A stretch of 64,000 nt of DNA from Clostridium swellfunianum. Lineage in GTDB: Bacteria > Bacillota > Clostridia > Clostridiales > Clostridiaceae. The notes under the pieces are model-generated. The model was not told the origin of the DNA and did no database searches. It saw only the letters and a program-made list of their open reading frames with translations. Location of the stretch: assembly GCF_023656515.1 (NCBI RefSeq), contig NZ_JAMOFV010000006.1:2085243-2149242 (forward strand), given 5' to 3'. Below, one piece after another: positions 1 through 8,125 of this stretch. Numbering within the stretch: the stretch's first letter is position 1; each line of letters starts with the position of its first letter. Position numbers and translations under genes: made by a program.

Positions 1-1749
1 TTTTGTTATTTTGCTACTATTAATTTTTAAAGATTGAAGAGACTCGGTAGCCTTTTTATCAAGCTCCAGGTATGAACCAACAGCCTTTTTAGTACTTTCA
101 CTTATTTTTGTTGTGCTAGTCTGGATATTGGTACTCATTTCACCATAGCTGTCCGTTACCGAACTTGCTGTATTTTCTACTCTGTCGGCAAATAATGCAA
201 GTTCTGGATTAGTCTCCTTTTTTAATCCTTTATAAATAAGATATCCAGCGCCTGCTACAGCACCTGCGGCTAATAAATATGGTGCTGCCGCTAATACAAC
301 TCCACCTAAACCACTTGCCAATCCAGCCAATCCACCAGCACTGGCAACAGCTGAAGCTCCTGCTGTACTTGCAGCTACACTTGTTGCACCCAGTGCTCCA
401 TTCGCTACTGTAGCCACTGTTTTAACTGCCGTTGTAGTTGTTGTTAGAGTTTTAAATGCCCCAGTAAGTTTAGTTACCCCACCAACTAAAGCCCCTACAG
501 TACTGATTGTTTTTCCACCTACCATTAATAATGGTCCAACTGCTGCAACCATTAATCCGATTTTAACAACTTGATCCTTTTGAGCATCTGATAGATTATT
601 AAACCAGTCCACTGCCTTATTCATCTTTTCAGTTAACTTTCCTAGCATAGGAGCAAGTCTTTCTCCTACTGCAATTGCAGCTCCTTCTATTGCACCAGTA
701 AAGTTATCCCACTGCCCTTTTAAGTTATTCTTCATAGTATCAGCCATCTTCTTAGCTGCTCCATCAGAATTTTTAAAACTAGTGGTTAGCTTTTCTAATT
801 CTTTAGGTCCTGCTTGGATAAGAGTTAGCATTCCAGACATAGCCTCTTGTCCAAATATTGTTGCAATAGCCTGTTGCTTTTGCTCTTCGGTTAGCTTACT
901 CATAGACTTTTGTAATTTAGCAATTATATCTTTAAGAGGTAACATCTTTCCTGAAGAATCATAAGCATCAAAGCCTAATTTCTTCATTAGTTTTGCAGCC
1001 TCATCAGATGGATTCGCAAGCCTTGAAAGTGATGCTCTTAGTGCAGTACCAGCTTGACTACCTTTAATTCCTGCATTAGACATTTCACCTATAGCTGCTG
1101 TAACTTCTTCTAAGCTTAATCCCATAGCTCTAGCGACAGGAGCAACATATTTCATTGCATCGCCAGTATCTTCTATGCCAGCATTAGTGTCTGCAGCCGC
1201 TTTAGCTAAGACATCTGATACATGAGCAGCCTGATTAGCTTCTAGTCCAAATCCCCTTAATGTAGAAGCTGCAATATCAGCTGCTACTGCCAAATCTGTA
1301 CCACCACTAGCAGCCAAATCTAACATACCTGGCATAGCATCCATTATTTCATTTACACTAAAACCTGCACTTGCTAGATTCTCCATTCCCTCAGCTGCTT
1401 CTTTTGCACTAAATGCAGTGGATGCACCTAATCGTTTTGCTTCATCATTAAGCTTTTTAAAATCCGCACCTGCGGCTCCTGATATTGCTTTAACCCTGCT
1501 CATCTGAGACTCAAAGTCCACAAAAACTTTAGTTGCGGCAGCGCCTGCTCCTACAATAGGTAATGTAAATCCCTTTGTTAAAGTAGTTCCAACGGTAGTT
1601 ATAGATGAGCCTAAAGCTTTAATTCTTTTTCCTCCACTTTCCGTTCCATCTACAAATATCTTTAAATCTTGTCCTGCGGATTTTAAACTTGATTTAAAAG
1701 GTGAGGTATCTAATGATAATATCGCTACTGCTTCTCCAGCACTTATCAA
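1..1749 (-). CDS. Phage tail tape measure protein (TP901 family), N-terminal part
   Basis: Open reading frame running off the left edge, 583 codons visible, starting at TTG (1747-1749) eight bases after AGGAGG. The tape measure protein sets tail length and helps DNA ejection in siphoviruses. Residues about 80-350 carry the TP901-type core, with segments such as DFESQMSRVKAISGA, LGASTAFSAKEAAEGMENLA and IFGQEAMSGM. After about residue 390 there is an Ala/Gly/Thr-rich, hydrophobic, probably membrane-spanning stretch. It lies directly downstream of the tail chaperone genes, as expected. The gene is truncated by the window, not shown to be broken. Confidence 0.95.
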   Translation of the reverse strand, partial: MISAGEAVAILSLDTSPFKSSLKSAGQDLKIFVDGTESGGKRIKALGSSITTVGTTLTKGFTLPIVGAGAAATKVFVDFESQMSRVKAISGAAGADFKKLNDEAKRLGASTAFSAKEAAEGMENLASAGFSVNEIMDAMPGMLDLAASGGTDLAVAADIAASTLRGFGLEANQAAHVSDVLAKAAADTNAGIEDTGDAMKYVAPVARAMGLSLEEVTAAIGEMSNAGIKGSQAGTALRASLSRLANPSDEAAKLMKKLGFDAYDSSGKMLPLKDIIAKLQKSMSKLTEEQKQQAIATIFGQEAMSGMLTLIQAGPKELEKLTTSFKNSDGAAKKMADTMKNNLKGQWDNFTGAIEGAAIAVGERLAPMLGKLTEKMNKAVDWFNNLSDAQKDQVVKIGLMVAAVGPLLMVGGKTISTVGALVGGVTKLTGAFKTLTTTTTAVKTVATVANGALGATSVAASTAGASAVASAGGLAGLASGLGGVVLAAAPYLLAAGAVAGAGYLIYKGLKKETNPELALFADRVENTASSVTDSYGEMSTNIQTSTTKISESTKKAVGSYLELDKKATESLQSLKINSSKITK

Positions 1750-1762
1750 TCGTTCCACCTCC

Positions 1763-1966
1763 TTACTTGTATTTCTTTAGTTCTTTCTTCATTTCAGCTA
1801 TAAGTTCACTGTTATTGTTCTGAGCAATATTTTTACTTGTTGTTTCTTTCCACCGAGGCTTGTTTTTCCACCTAAGGTATCCTTTTTCATCAACATACTG
1901 TTGCATTAAAATTAGTTCTACAGCCTCATCAAAACAAAAAGCGAGATAAGGATCTTTTATATCCAT
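1763..1966 (-). CDS. Tail assembly chaperone C-terminal (frameshift) ORF
   Basis: 67-codon ORF between the tail chaperone and the tape measure gene. It begins MDIKDPYLAFCFDEAVELIL and the Shine-Dalgarno before its ATG is poor. The same frame stays open upstream to 2053, encoding residues such as SQKYNQRPSEV just before the Met; this reads like genuine protein. I infer that it is made as a frameshifted extension of the upstream chaperone (1986-2411), equivalent to the lambda G-GT arrangement. Independent translation from 1966 is the alternative. Confidence 0.7.
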   Translation of the reverse strand: MDIKDPYLAFCFDEAVELILMQQYVDEKGYLRWKNKPRWKETTSKNIAQNNNSELIAEMKKELKKYK

Positions 1967-1985
1967 TACCTCGCTAGGTCTTTGA

Positions 1986-2053
1986 TTATATTTCTGTGAG
2001 ATTCTTATTATCCTCAGTATTTCCCTGCTCTGTACGAAAGTGCTCCAGTGCTT
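1986..2053 (-). other. Candidate programmed frameshift window in tail chaperone
   Basis: Between 2053 (stop codon in the downstream ORF's frame) and 1986 (stop codon of the chaperone) both frames are open, so any shift must happen here. The needed change is +1 or -2. The in-frame heptamer GGGAAAT lies in the overlap, but a simple -1 slip there meets TGA two codons later. The exact slip site is not determined. Confidence 0.5.
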
Positions 2054-2411
2054 TTAGACCTTCTTGGGAATAATTAAAGAGGGTTACAACTTGATCATCT
2101 GTTAATGTCAATCCTGCTTCTTTTATCTGTTCATAGCTAGGCTCAACCAAACAATCTTTAGCTACTATTTCAAATATCTCCCCGGTTTCCTTAAGACTTA
2201 CTTCTTGTTTATTAGAGCTCTTTCCAAAGAATATTTGATTTGCAGCTGATAATAGGGGATTTGGTATTGCACCATTTACAGCTAGACCTAGTAAGCTTGC
2301 TCTTTTTACCCTGCATACAAATGGTTTACCATCTCCAAAACCGGGAAGCTCAACTATTTGACCTTTGGCTATGTTTTTTAATTCATCAATACTAGTAATA
2401 TTCATATACAT
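1986..2411 (-). CDS. Phage tail assembly chaperone (gpG-like)
   Basis: 141 residues, placed between the major tail protein and the tape measure gene, the standard slot for the tail assembly chaperone that coats the tape measure during assembly. No catalytic motif is visible. The C-terminal 20 residues are polar and low in complexity (EQGNTEDNKNLTEI), as often seen where a frameshift fuses a second domain. ATGs at 2411 and 2405 are both possible starts after AGGAAGG. Assignment rests on position and size. Confidence 0.75.
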   Translation of the reverse strand: MYMNITSIDELKNIAKGQIVELPGFGDGKPFVCRVKRASLLGLAVNGAIPNPLLSAANQIFFGKSSNKQEVSLKETGEIFEIVAKDCLVEPSYEQIKEAGLTLTDDQVVTLFNYSQEGLKALEHFRTEQGNTEDNKNLTEI

Positions 2412-2423
2412 ACTTCCTTCCTA

Positions 2424-2978
2424 TTATGGTAATTGGGTTAAAAAATCAATTGCATAAGGTTTTTCACCTTTTTTGGGTCTACTAACACAAGTGTATTCAG
2501 GAGCAAAGAATTCTCCATCTTTTACACTCGCTTTGAATGGTTTTCCTTTGCAGTGCGGGTATGAGAACTTAACATATCCAGTAACCTCACCATCAGCATC
2601 CTTTTCTTCAGTATAGATATTCAATGTAAATTTCTTTTTAATTACCGGAGAACCGATAACCGGAGGTTCATATTTTGTTGCTTTGGTTGTTTCAACTGCA
2701 TCATAAACTAGTGTACCTCCGTCAATTACTTCAATCACCTCAGGATGAAATAAATTATCTTTAAAAGTAAGAGTTGTACCGATAACTATATCTTCAGTTC
2801 TATCTGTAGCATATACGGTATTTTTAACCCTTAGAATTGCTTCTTCGCCCTCAGATATATCAGGAGATTGCTCACATTCTGAAGCAGTTTCCCACGTATA
2901 AGTTTTAGGTATAGTTTCCTCTGTAGTTATTTCCACTTTCTTTATATTAACAATTGGTTTACCTTCCAAGTTAGGCAT
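2424..2978 (-). CDS. Major tail (tube) protein
   Basis: 184 residues, start ATG preceded by AGGAGG-like sequence. Beta-rich composition and position after the tail terminator and before the tail chaperone match the major tail tube protein of siphoviruses, which polymerises into the tube through which DNA passes. No sheath gene is present in the window, supporting a non-contractile tail. Called from context and composition; no diagnostic motif. Confidence 0.75.
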   Translation of the reverse strand: MPNLEGKPIVNIKKVEITTEETIPKTYTWETASECEQSPDISEGEEAILRVKNTVYATDRTEDIVIGTTLTFKDNLFHPEVIEVIDGGTLVYDAVETTKATKYEPPVIGSPVIKKKFTLNIYTEEKDADGEVTGYVKFSYPHCKGKPFKASVKDGEFFAPEYTCVSRPKKGEKPYAIDFLTQLP

Positions 2979-2980
2979 GT

Positions 2981-3325
2981 TTATCCCTCCAATTTTTTTA
3001 ATATTTCATACATGACACTAAATGTTATTGCTTTCTTTTCATCATCCGTAACAGCGCCGCTTTCGACACCTGTATATCTTATAAAATTAAGTTCTTTTAA
3101 ATAGCCTTTGACTTGCTTTTTATAAGATATACTTTTAGTAAATTGGTTTTGTGGTATAAAAAAAATGATGTCTACAGTTTGAGCTCCGATTTTATTTGAA
3201 TCGTTCTGACCTACTGTGCCATCATCTTTTAACACAACATAAGGATTATCGCATTCCCCTTGATGTTGACCTATAAAGTATACATCTATTCCTTTTGAAT
3301 TAAGATAATCATATATTCTAGTCAT
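2981..3325 (-). CDS. Tail terminator / tail completion protein
   Basis: 114 residues (MTRIYDYLNSKGIDVYFIGQ...). Size, an N-terminal helix followed by alternating beta strands, and its place between the gp10-like protein and the tail tube gene fit the tail completion/terminator family that caps the tail tube and joins it to the head. Two bases separate it from the major tail gene. No motif defines it; the call is by synteny. Confidence 0.65.
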   Translation of the reverse strand: MTRIYDYLNSKGIDVYFIGQHQGECDNPYVVLKDDGTVGQNDSNKIGAQTVDIIFFIPQNQFTKSISYKKQVKGYLKELNFIRYTGVESGAVTDDEKKAITFSVMYEILKKLEG

Positions 3326-3329
3326 ACAT

Positions 3330-3683
3330 TCACCTAATCCTTGATATCATTTCTGCCCAGCCTTTTATTACTTCACCTTTAAATCTTTGTATTGTTGGCC
3401 ATGCAATGGCATACCCTTTTTCGTTTGCTAGCTCTAGATATTTAAATTGTTCCGTAGGGCTTGATAATCTTATTTCCTTACCAGAACTAGTTCTAAATAC
3501 TCTCGCATTTAATCCTTGTCTGGTTAAGGCGGTTCTATCAGTCCAAGGCGCTTTTTTCTTCATGAACGCTTCCATTTTTTTAGCTGCAGATTCTGCATAT
3601 AGTTGAGTAGCTCTATCTACCTTGTTATTAAGCGAATTCATTTTATTTAATACATCATCAATAATAAAATTTAAGCTGCCCAT
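3330..3683 (-). CDS. HK97 gp10-like head-tail joining protein
   Basis: 117 residues from ATG 3681-3683 (MGSLNFIIDDV), which has GGTGGAG four bases upstream and starts just after the previous gene. A longer reading from 3725 would overlap its neighbour by 41 bases and begins with an unlikely hydrophobic run. The basic helical middle (KKKAPWTDRTALTRQGLNA) and the order connector-closure-gp10-terminator fit the gp10/HK97-type family needed for head-tail joining. Confidence 0.75.
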   Translation of the reverse strand: MGSLNFIIDDVLNKMNSLNNKVDRATQLYAESAAKKMEAFMKKKAPWTDRTALTRQGLNARVFRTSSGKEIRLSSPTEQFKYLELANEKGYAIAWPTIQRFKGEVIKGWAEMISRIR

Positions 3684-3684
3684 C

Positions 3685-4041
3685 TTACTCCACCACCATA
3701 TCAAAATAAACCTTAAAATTTTCACCTGGATCTATTACCCTATACCTTTTATTATCAATAGTTAAAATATCACCAGTCTTCACCTTAGAAGATTCATTGT
3801 CATAAACAGTTAAAAACTTAGAATTTTGTTGCTCCAAAACTTCTCCCTTATCTTGAATTTTAATGTTTATATCCCTTGTGGTAGTAGATTTATATAGTAA
3901 TCCTACCAAGGTAGTTATTAACTCAGGAGCTCCTTCTGGTTCCTTATAATTATTTAACTTTTGCCTATAGACTTTACACTCTGAGGGCATTTGATTAACA
4001 CCTTTAATAACTGCCTGCTTTAATCTTTCCTTATCTATCAT
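3685..4041 (-). CDS. Head closure / head-tail adaptor protein
   Basis: 118 residues. The C-terminal half (GDILTIDNKRYRVIDPGEN) matches the usual beta-barrel ending of head closure (stopper) proteins of the SPP1 gp16/HK97 gp7-like type. It overlaps the upstream connector gene by four bases (4038-4041), indicating translational coupling. Role inferred from sequence style and position. Confidence 0.7.
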   Translation of the reverse strand: MIDKERLKQAVIKGVNQMPSECKVYRQKLNNYKEPEGAPELITTLVGLLYKSTTTRDINIKIQDKGEVLEQQNSKFLTVYDNESSKVKTGDILTIDNKRYRVIDPGENFKVYFDMVVE

Positions 4042-4349
4042 ATTTCATCAGCTCTTCTCATTGAAGTGTTGTAATAACCACTTGAAACATTATTGGTATT
4101 GCTTTCTTGCTGATACTCTGTCATATATTGTTTTGATAAATTAGTCCAGTATTCAGGCTCAGGGTTTTCTATAGTAATTGGTCCTACTTTAATGGATTTC
4201 TCCATGTCAGCTTTCATAAGACATAATTTAGCTGCTGTTAACTTTACGTTACCCCCATTTACAGTTAGAAAACCTTGTAATTCTTCATCTGTAAAGTAAG
4301 GATATTTCTTCTCCTGGATTAAAAGTTTTAGAAGAGTTAAATCATCCAA
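4038..4349 (-). CDS. Head-tail connector (gp6-like)
   Basis: 103 residues from TTG 4347-4349 with AGGTGA five bases upstream. Mostly helical (LQGFLTVNGGNVKLTAAKLCLMKADM...), typical of the HK97 gp6 / SPP1 gp15-type adaptor that sits below the portal. It follows the capsid genes and precedes head closure, as in related clostridial prophages. Function by synteny and helical pattern. Confidence 0.7.
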   Translation of the reverse strand: MDDLTLLKLLIQEKKYPYFTDEELQGFLTVNGGNVKLTAAKLCLMKADMEKSIKVGPITIENPEPEYWTNLSKQYMTEYQQESNTNNVSSGYYNTSMRRADEI

Positions 4350-4358
4350 TTATCTCAC

Positions 4359-4568
4359 CTACTCTTCACTTTTCTTATCATCCTCATTGCTTGCTCCATC
4401 TCCTTTGGAGGCTTCCTTATCAACTTCTCCTAGAACTTCTACATAAGCTCCTATATCCTCTATATCTGATTTTCTAACTAGGAACTCCTGCCCTATTTTA
4501 ACAACATCCTTATCATACTTTAGGTTAATCTTAGCGTTAACTCTAACAGTTCTTTTTTCCTTAGCCAT
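4359..4568 (-). CDS. Small phage structural-region protein, unknown function
   Basis: 69 residues: a small basic beta-type N-terminal domain (MAKEKRTVRVNAKINLKYDK, with YVEVLGEV later) and a very acidic, Glu/Asp/Lys-rich tail. Proteins like this often lie between the major capsid and connector genes of clostridial siphoviruses; the role is unknown to me. It stands alone after a terminator (4591-4621) that follows the capsid gene, so readthrough or a local promoter is needed. Confidence 0.6.
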   Translation of the reverse strand: MAKEKRTVRVNAKINLKYDKDVVKIGQEFLVRKSDIEDIGAYVEVLGEVDKEASKGDGASNEDDKKSEE

Positions 4569-4590
4569 TTATCTCATTCCTTTCAAAATC

Positions 4591-4621
4591 AAAATAAAAA
4601 GAGAAGGCTTTCCGCCCTCTC
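4591..4621 (-). terminator. Rho-independent terminator after major capsid gene
   Basis: On the minus strand GAGAGGGC and GCCTTCTC form an 8-bp stem (one G-U pair) around GGAAA, followed by TTTTTATTTT. It starts at the capsid stop codon. Confidence 0.8.
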
Positions 4622-5659
4622 CTAAGCAACTACTGCAAAGAAACACTCATCAGCCCTATCAAAGCTTGGTAGCACCAATTGAGACACCTTTGTTTCTACA
4701 GTAACAGGATCTTCTTTGAGCATTGTAGTAATAGCAACACCAGTGTTAACTATTTGAGTATCAAGTTTACCGCTGCCATATACCTTGTCAGCCTCCTCAG
4801 GAGTTGTTCCATATACTGTTTTACCTAAGGCCCCATCCGGAATTAGAGTTACATAGTTATCTTCATAATAGTTCATTGTTGAGCCATCTTCAGCTACGAA
4901 CGTTCCGTTTAAGATACCTACAGATATTCCTAGCTTTCTGTTTAAATAAGCTATTATATCTTGGCTAGTTACTATAACTTCGCCCATGTTACGAGCCTTT
5001 AATTCATTAAGTATAGCTGTATTTTGAGAGATATATCCAAAGGTAGTCTTTGTTAACAACATTCTGCTTGGTGCTGCATATCCTTCATCAGTTAAAACTC
5101 CCTGCCATCTTTGTATATCCCCTATAATATCAGCTGAAGGATCAGACCATCTTGCAGTACTTAAAAGTGTTTCTTTATGTGCTGCAGGGATTTCATAGTC
5201 TACTACTATGTCACCATCTTCAGTTACAATATTAATAACACCCTTTTGGAGCAATTGAGCTCTCATTCTGGTTGCTTGAACTCCGGCACCATCGACTAGG
5301 CTTTGATAATTTTCATAAACCTGTGAAACAATTTGCTCTACTAGATTTTGATTATTTGCCTGCATCGCCATCATAAGCAGTTGTCTATCTTTTTCCTTGA
5401 TAAGTACAGATTCCTTAAAAAACGGAAGTTCTTTCTTATCAATTTTTAAATTAGCTTTTAAAGCTCTTGGTTTAACAGCTACATCAAAAGTAGACATTTT
5501 TAAAGCTACTGGCCTTTGTTTTGCGCCTTTTGCAAGCTCTATTTCTGTTCCCCACTGCTTTGTATTTGGAAACAGCGCTTGGTCTATTGTAGTTCTTGGT
5601 GGCAGATTTTGAATGTATAATGCTATTTCCTTTGCACTTATAAAATCTGTTAAATTCAT
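4622..5659 (-). CDS. Major capsid protein (phage capsid protein E family)
   Basis: 345 residues, start ATG after AAAGGAGG. The N-terminus (LTDFISAKEIALYIQNLPPR) and segments such as RWSDPSADIIGDI and NYYEDNYVTLIPDGALG are typical of the lambda gpE-type major capsid family. It builds the procapsid shell on the scaffold encoded just upstream. Downstream of decoration and scaffold genes, with its own strong terminator, consistent with very high expression. Confidence 0.9.
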   Translation of the reverse strand: MNLTDFISAKEIALYIQNLPPRTTIDQALFPNTKQWGTEIELAKGAKQRPVALKMSTFDVAVKPRALKANLKIDKKELPFFKESVLIKEKDRQLLMMAMQANNQNLVEQIVSQVYENYQSLVDGAGVQATRMRAQLLQKGVINIVTEDGDIVVDYEIPAAHKETLLSTARWSDPSADIIGDIQRWQGVLTDEGYAAPSRMLLTKTTFGYISQNTAILNELKARNMGEVIVTSQDIIAYLNRKLGISVGILNGTFVAEDGSTMNYYEDNYVTLIPDGALGKTVYGTTPEEADKVYGSGKLDTQIVNTGVAITTMLKEDPVTVETKVSQLVLPSFDRADECFFAVVA

Positions 5660-5679
5660 ATGTTTATTCCTCCTTTAAA

Positions 5680-6024
5680 TTATAGAAATTGAATCATTTT
5701 TAATGCTGTTTTTGCTTCTGCAACCGGTACTGCTGGAAGTGCACTTTCTTTTACAAAACCAAAAATAGTAACTGGTACTACCTCAGTTCCCTTAGAGTTA
5801 TTAAAGTCTACATCTTCATAAACAATACCAAAGGCAGTTGCTCCTAAAGCTGCAGTATTTACACTCTTCCCAGTCTTGTCTACTATTGTCCCTGCTGGCA
5901 AAATCCCATTGGTTAATGTTGCTACAGTCTTATTGACCTTTATATTAGTGTTTTGAAATAATTGCCCAGCTAAGGCAAGAATGTTCTTTTGTTCACCCAT
6001 AATAGTTCTTGAGCTTTGTTTCAT
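5680..6024 (-). CDS. Putative head decoration protein
   Basis: 114 residues, rich in small residues and beta strands (NGILPAGTIVDKTGKS, ATAFGIVYEDVDF). Position between scaffold and major capsid and its size match lambda gpD-like decoration proteins that stabilise the shell. No catalytic residues. It has a clear ribosome site before ATG 6024. Confidence 0.7.
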   Translation of the reverse strand: MKQSSRTIMGEQKNILALAGQLFQNTNIKVNKTVATLTNGILPAGTIVDKTGKSVNTAALGATAFGIVYEDVDFNNSKGTEVVPVTIFGFVKESALPAVPVAEAKTALKMIQFL

Positions 6025-6037
6025 TGTTTTTTACCTC

Positions 6038-6652
6038 CTACTTGAAAAATTTATTAATTTCTTCACTTGATTTAACTTGTTCTGCCTTTTCCTTAGCAAG
6101 TCTTTCGCCTAAGCTCTTTACTTCGCCACCATCTGGATTTTTCTTTGCCCCAGTATTAAATGAACCAGTTCCAGGTACTTCTTTTTCGAATAGGTAATCC
6201 TTATCTTTCTTAATAGCCTCTAGCTGCTCCTTAATGCCTACAACTTCCTCACCATTTACCTTTAGCTTATTCTTATCTAACAAAGCTTTAATAAGGTTTA
6301 TATCCTTTGCTTTGCTATCTTTGAGCGCATTGTTAATAGCTGATTCATACTGAATTTCTTGAAGTTTCTTTTCATAGTCAGCTGCAGTAGTAGAGTTAGC
6401 CGCTTTAAGCTTTTCAATTTCCTGAGTTAAGGCTTCATTATCCTTTACCTTGCCTTGTAAATCTGTAAGTTGCTTGTCTCTATCTGCTAATTGCTGCTTA
6501 TAATCATTCTTTTCAGTTGTAACCTGAGAAAAACGCTCTTTTGGAACATAATCAGCACTATTTACAAAGTCAGTGTCCTTATACTTATTTCTAGTATCTT
6601 CCGGAAGAGCCTTGAAAGCTTCTTCACCTATGATTTCTTTTAAATTTGGCAT
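6038..6652 (-). CDS. Scaffold protein (phage minor structural GP20 family)
   Basis: 204 residues, start after AAGGAGG. N-terminal motif ALPEDTRNKYKDTDF followed by a long charged coiled coil (about residues 45-120) and a disordered, Gly/Lys-rich C-terminus is the GP20 scaffold layout. It guides capsid assembly and is not in the mature head. It is the first gene of the scaffold-decoration-capsid run. Confidence 0.85.
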   Translation of the reverse strand: MPNLKEIIGEEAFKALPEDTRNKYKDTDFVNSADYVPKERFSQVTTEKNDYKQQLADRDKQLTDLQGKVKDNEALTQEIEKLKAANSTTAADYEKKLQEIQYESAINNALKDSKAKDINLIKALLDKNKLKVNGEEVVGIKEQLEAIKKDKDYLFEKEVPGTGSFNTGAKKNPDGGEVKSLGERLAKEKAEQVKSSEEINKFFK

Positions 6653-6777
6653 AATATAAAATCCTCCTTAATTGCTCTATTCACGCTTTTTTACGTGGGT
6701 CTCGACCACGAATATAGAGTTGCTTATTTATTCTTTTACGTCTACAAGTAAAGCTTAAAAAGACGATTTTGGTGTAA
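6653..6777. other. Noncoding leader before scaffold gene
   Basis: About 125 bases with no ORF. The minus strand can form a hairpin from CGTGGTCGAGACCCACG (6690-6707 region). A promoter for the capsid block may lie here, but I cannot name a clear -35/-10 pair. Confidence 0.3.
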
Positions 6778-6804
6778 AATAAAAAGCCTTATTTCTAAGA
6801 CTTT
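6778..6804 (-). terminator. Terminator after small gene 6803-7054
   Basis: Minus strand AAAGTCTTA - GAAA - TAAGGCTTT, a 9-bp stem with a GNRA-type loop and one G-U pair, followed by TTATTTT. It overlaps the stop codon of the gene. Confidence 0.7.
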
Positions 6805-7054
6805 ACTTAACTAATTCATATGTTTTCTCAAATACATCGGGCTTACATGGATAAAATTCTTCATTAACACCTTTAATAATGTAGTCACCTTTATCTGCTG
6901 TCATAATTCCTTCCAACGTTTTAATGTAAAGTTTATTTGTTGCTCTCCCTATTTCTCCACTTTTTAGTTGTGGTAATAGCCATTCAACACTTGCATCTGT
7001 TCCATCGAATTGAACAGATGCAATTATTACTGGTTTCTTTCTATACTTAGACAC
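6803..7054 (-). CDS. Small conserved phage protein, unknown function
   Basis: About 83 residues. I chose GTG 7052-7054 because GAGGTG sits six bases upstream and the product begins [18 protein letters not shown], the usual start of this family; an ATG at 7078 has a weak ribosome site. The ending [25 protein letters not shown] is a well known phage pattern (Y-R-K-K-P ... GDWIIKG...FYPCKPDIF). Function unknown. It is bounded by terminators on both sides, like a separately transcribed accessory gene. Confidence 0.75.
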   Translation of the reverse strand: MSKYRKKPVIIASVQFDGTDASVEWLLPQLKSGEIGRATNKLYIKTLEGIMTADKGDYIIKGVNEEFYPCKPDVFEKTYELVK

Positions 7055-7082
7055 CTTTCTCACCTCGCTTTCAGGCATAATA

Positions 7083-7116
7083 AAAGCACCTACTATTTTT
7101 ACTTAGTAAGTGCTTT
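7083..7116. terminator. Terminator hairpin between two small genes
   Basis: AAAGCACCTACT and AGTAAGTGCTTT pair around a short A/T loop, 12-bp stem with one mismatch. It follows the stop of gene 7117-7332. Confidence 0.65.
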
Positions 7117-7332
7117 CTATTCTTCATATCTGGCGCATTCTTTACATATCTTCTGAGCCTTATTCCAGTCTGTTATCTTCCCTTTGTCTTCTTCAATCAG
7201 AATATCGTCCGATGCAATATTACATAATTCAAAACAATATCCTTCAGAAATCTCTCTTTTTAATAATGTGCAAAATATTGTACCCTTCATAATATTTTCA
7301 TTCTCCTTCTTACGGAAATAATATTCTTTCAT
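7117..7332 (-). CDS. Small cysteine-containing phage protein, unknown function
   Basis: 71 residues from ATG 7332, or 57 from ATG 7290, which has AAGGAG 12 bases upstream. Cysteines in the pattern CTLL...CFELC...CKEC suggest metal binding. A TATAAT box (about 7355-7360) lies just upstream, so the gene may have its own promoter. The terminator downstream makes it a compact expression unit inside the head module. Not recognised. Confidence 0.55.
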   Translation of the reverse strand: MKEYYFRKKENENIMKGTIFCTLLKREISEGYCFELCNIASDDILIEEDKGKITDWNKAQKICKECARYEE

Positions 7333-7442
7333 TTACTACCAATACTCACCTTTATTATACTTTAAGTCTATGGCATATCGAATGATTTAAAAAAATATTA
7401 TAAATTTGAACTTTATAGATTAGATATCCTAATAGTGCTATA

Positions 7443-7763
7443 TCACACTACACTTTCATACTTTTTTCTATATCCTTGAGATATTAGCTTATTTTTAGCC
7501 ATTAAAGTATCGTATTCTTTCACTAGCTCACTAGCTGCTTCAACAGAAATGCTTTTATCTGCTAACTTAACCCTAATAACATTTAGAGTGTTAATATTTT
7601 TCCTGAACTCATCATCAGTATAAGATATAGTGTACTTTGTATTACAATGATGGCATTTAAAGTACATTCTTTCAATATCATTTTCTATTTTTACTATCTT
7701 GGTGTGTTTCTGTTTCAGTTTTATTTCTCTTTTGCATTTATCGCAAATAAGTTTATTATTCAT
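7443..7763 (-). CDS. Zinc-ribbon phage protein, unknown function
   Basis: 106 residues. Start at ATG 7763 (MNNKLICDKC) is preferred because GAAAGGA lies six bases before it. Residues CDKC and CHHC (about 8-42) make a zinc ribbon; the rest is helical and charged. Likely nucleic-acid or protein binding, but no family assigned. The gene follows the terminator of 7820-8125. Confidence 0.65.
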   Translation of the reverse strand: MNNKLICDKCKREIKLKQKHTKIVKIENDIERMYFKCHHCNTKYTISYTDDEFRKNINTLNVIRVKLADKSISVEAASELVKEYDTLMAKNKLISQGYRKKYESVV

Positions 7764-7784
7764 AATCATTCCTTTCTACAATAA

Positions 7785-7821
7785 AAAAACACTTACTCTT
7801 TACTGCTAAGTAAGTGTTTTT
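7785..7821. terminator. Terminator, 13-bp perfect stem
   Basis: AAAAACACTTACT pairs perfectly with AGTAAGTGTTTTT around CTTTACTGCTA. It works on the minus strand after gene 7820-8125 and has T-rich flanks on both strands. Confidence 0.8.
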
Positions 7822-8125
7822 ATTCTAATGCTATTATGACATCATTGCCCAGTTCTTTTTGTAAGTCCTTTAATTTGTTCAATACTCTATCATCATCAAG
7901 ATACAAGTCATAATAATGATAGCCATAATATTCATCATCTTCTTCTTTATCATCTAAGAAAGCCTTGTATTCTACAACAATAGGTTTACCATTTCTTTTT
8001 AACCAATCTTCACTTTCTTCAACAATTAAAATATCATCCTTTACAACTTCTAAGGTATTAGATAAAACATTAGTTAGCTGATTATTATTAAATTTAGTTT
8101 TACTGAAAATCTCTCTGCTATTCAT
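7820..8125 (-). CDS. Acidic phage protein, unknown function
   Basis: 101 residues, start ATG 8125 after AAGGAGG, overlapping the minor head gene by eight bases. The middle is very acidic and Tyr-rich (DDKEEDDEYYGYHYYDLYLD). It is encoded between minor head and scaffold genes, with its own terminator. No family recognised; a DNA-mimic role is conceivable from charge but unproven. Confidence 0.6.
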   Translation of the reverse strand: MNSREIFSKTKFNNNQLTNVLSNTLEVVKDDILIVEESEDWLKRNGKPIVVEYKAFLDDKEEDDEYYGYHYYDLYLDDDRVLNKLKDLQKELGNDVIIALE

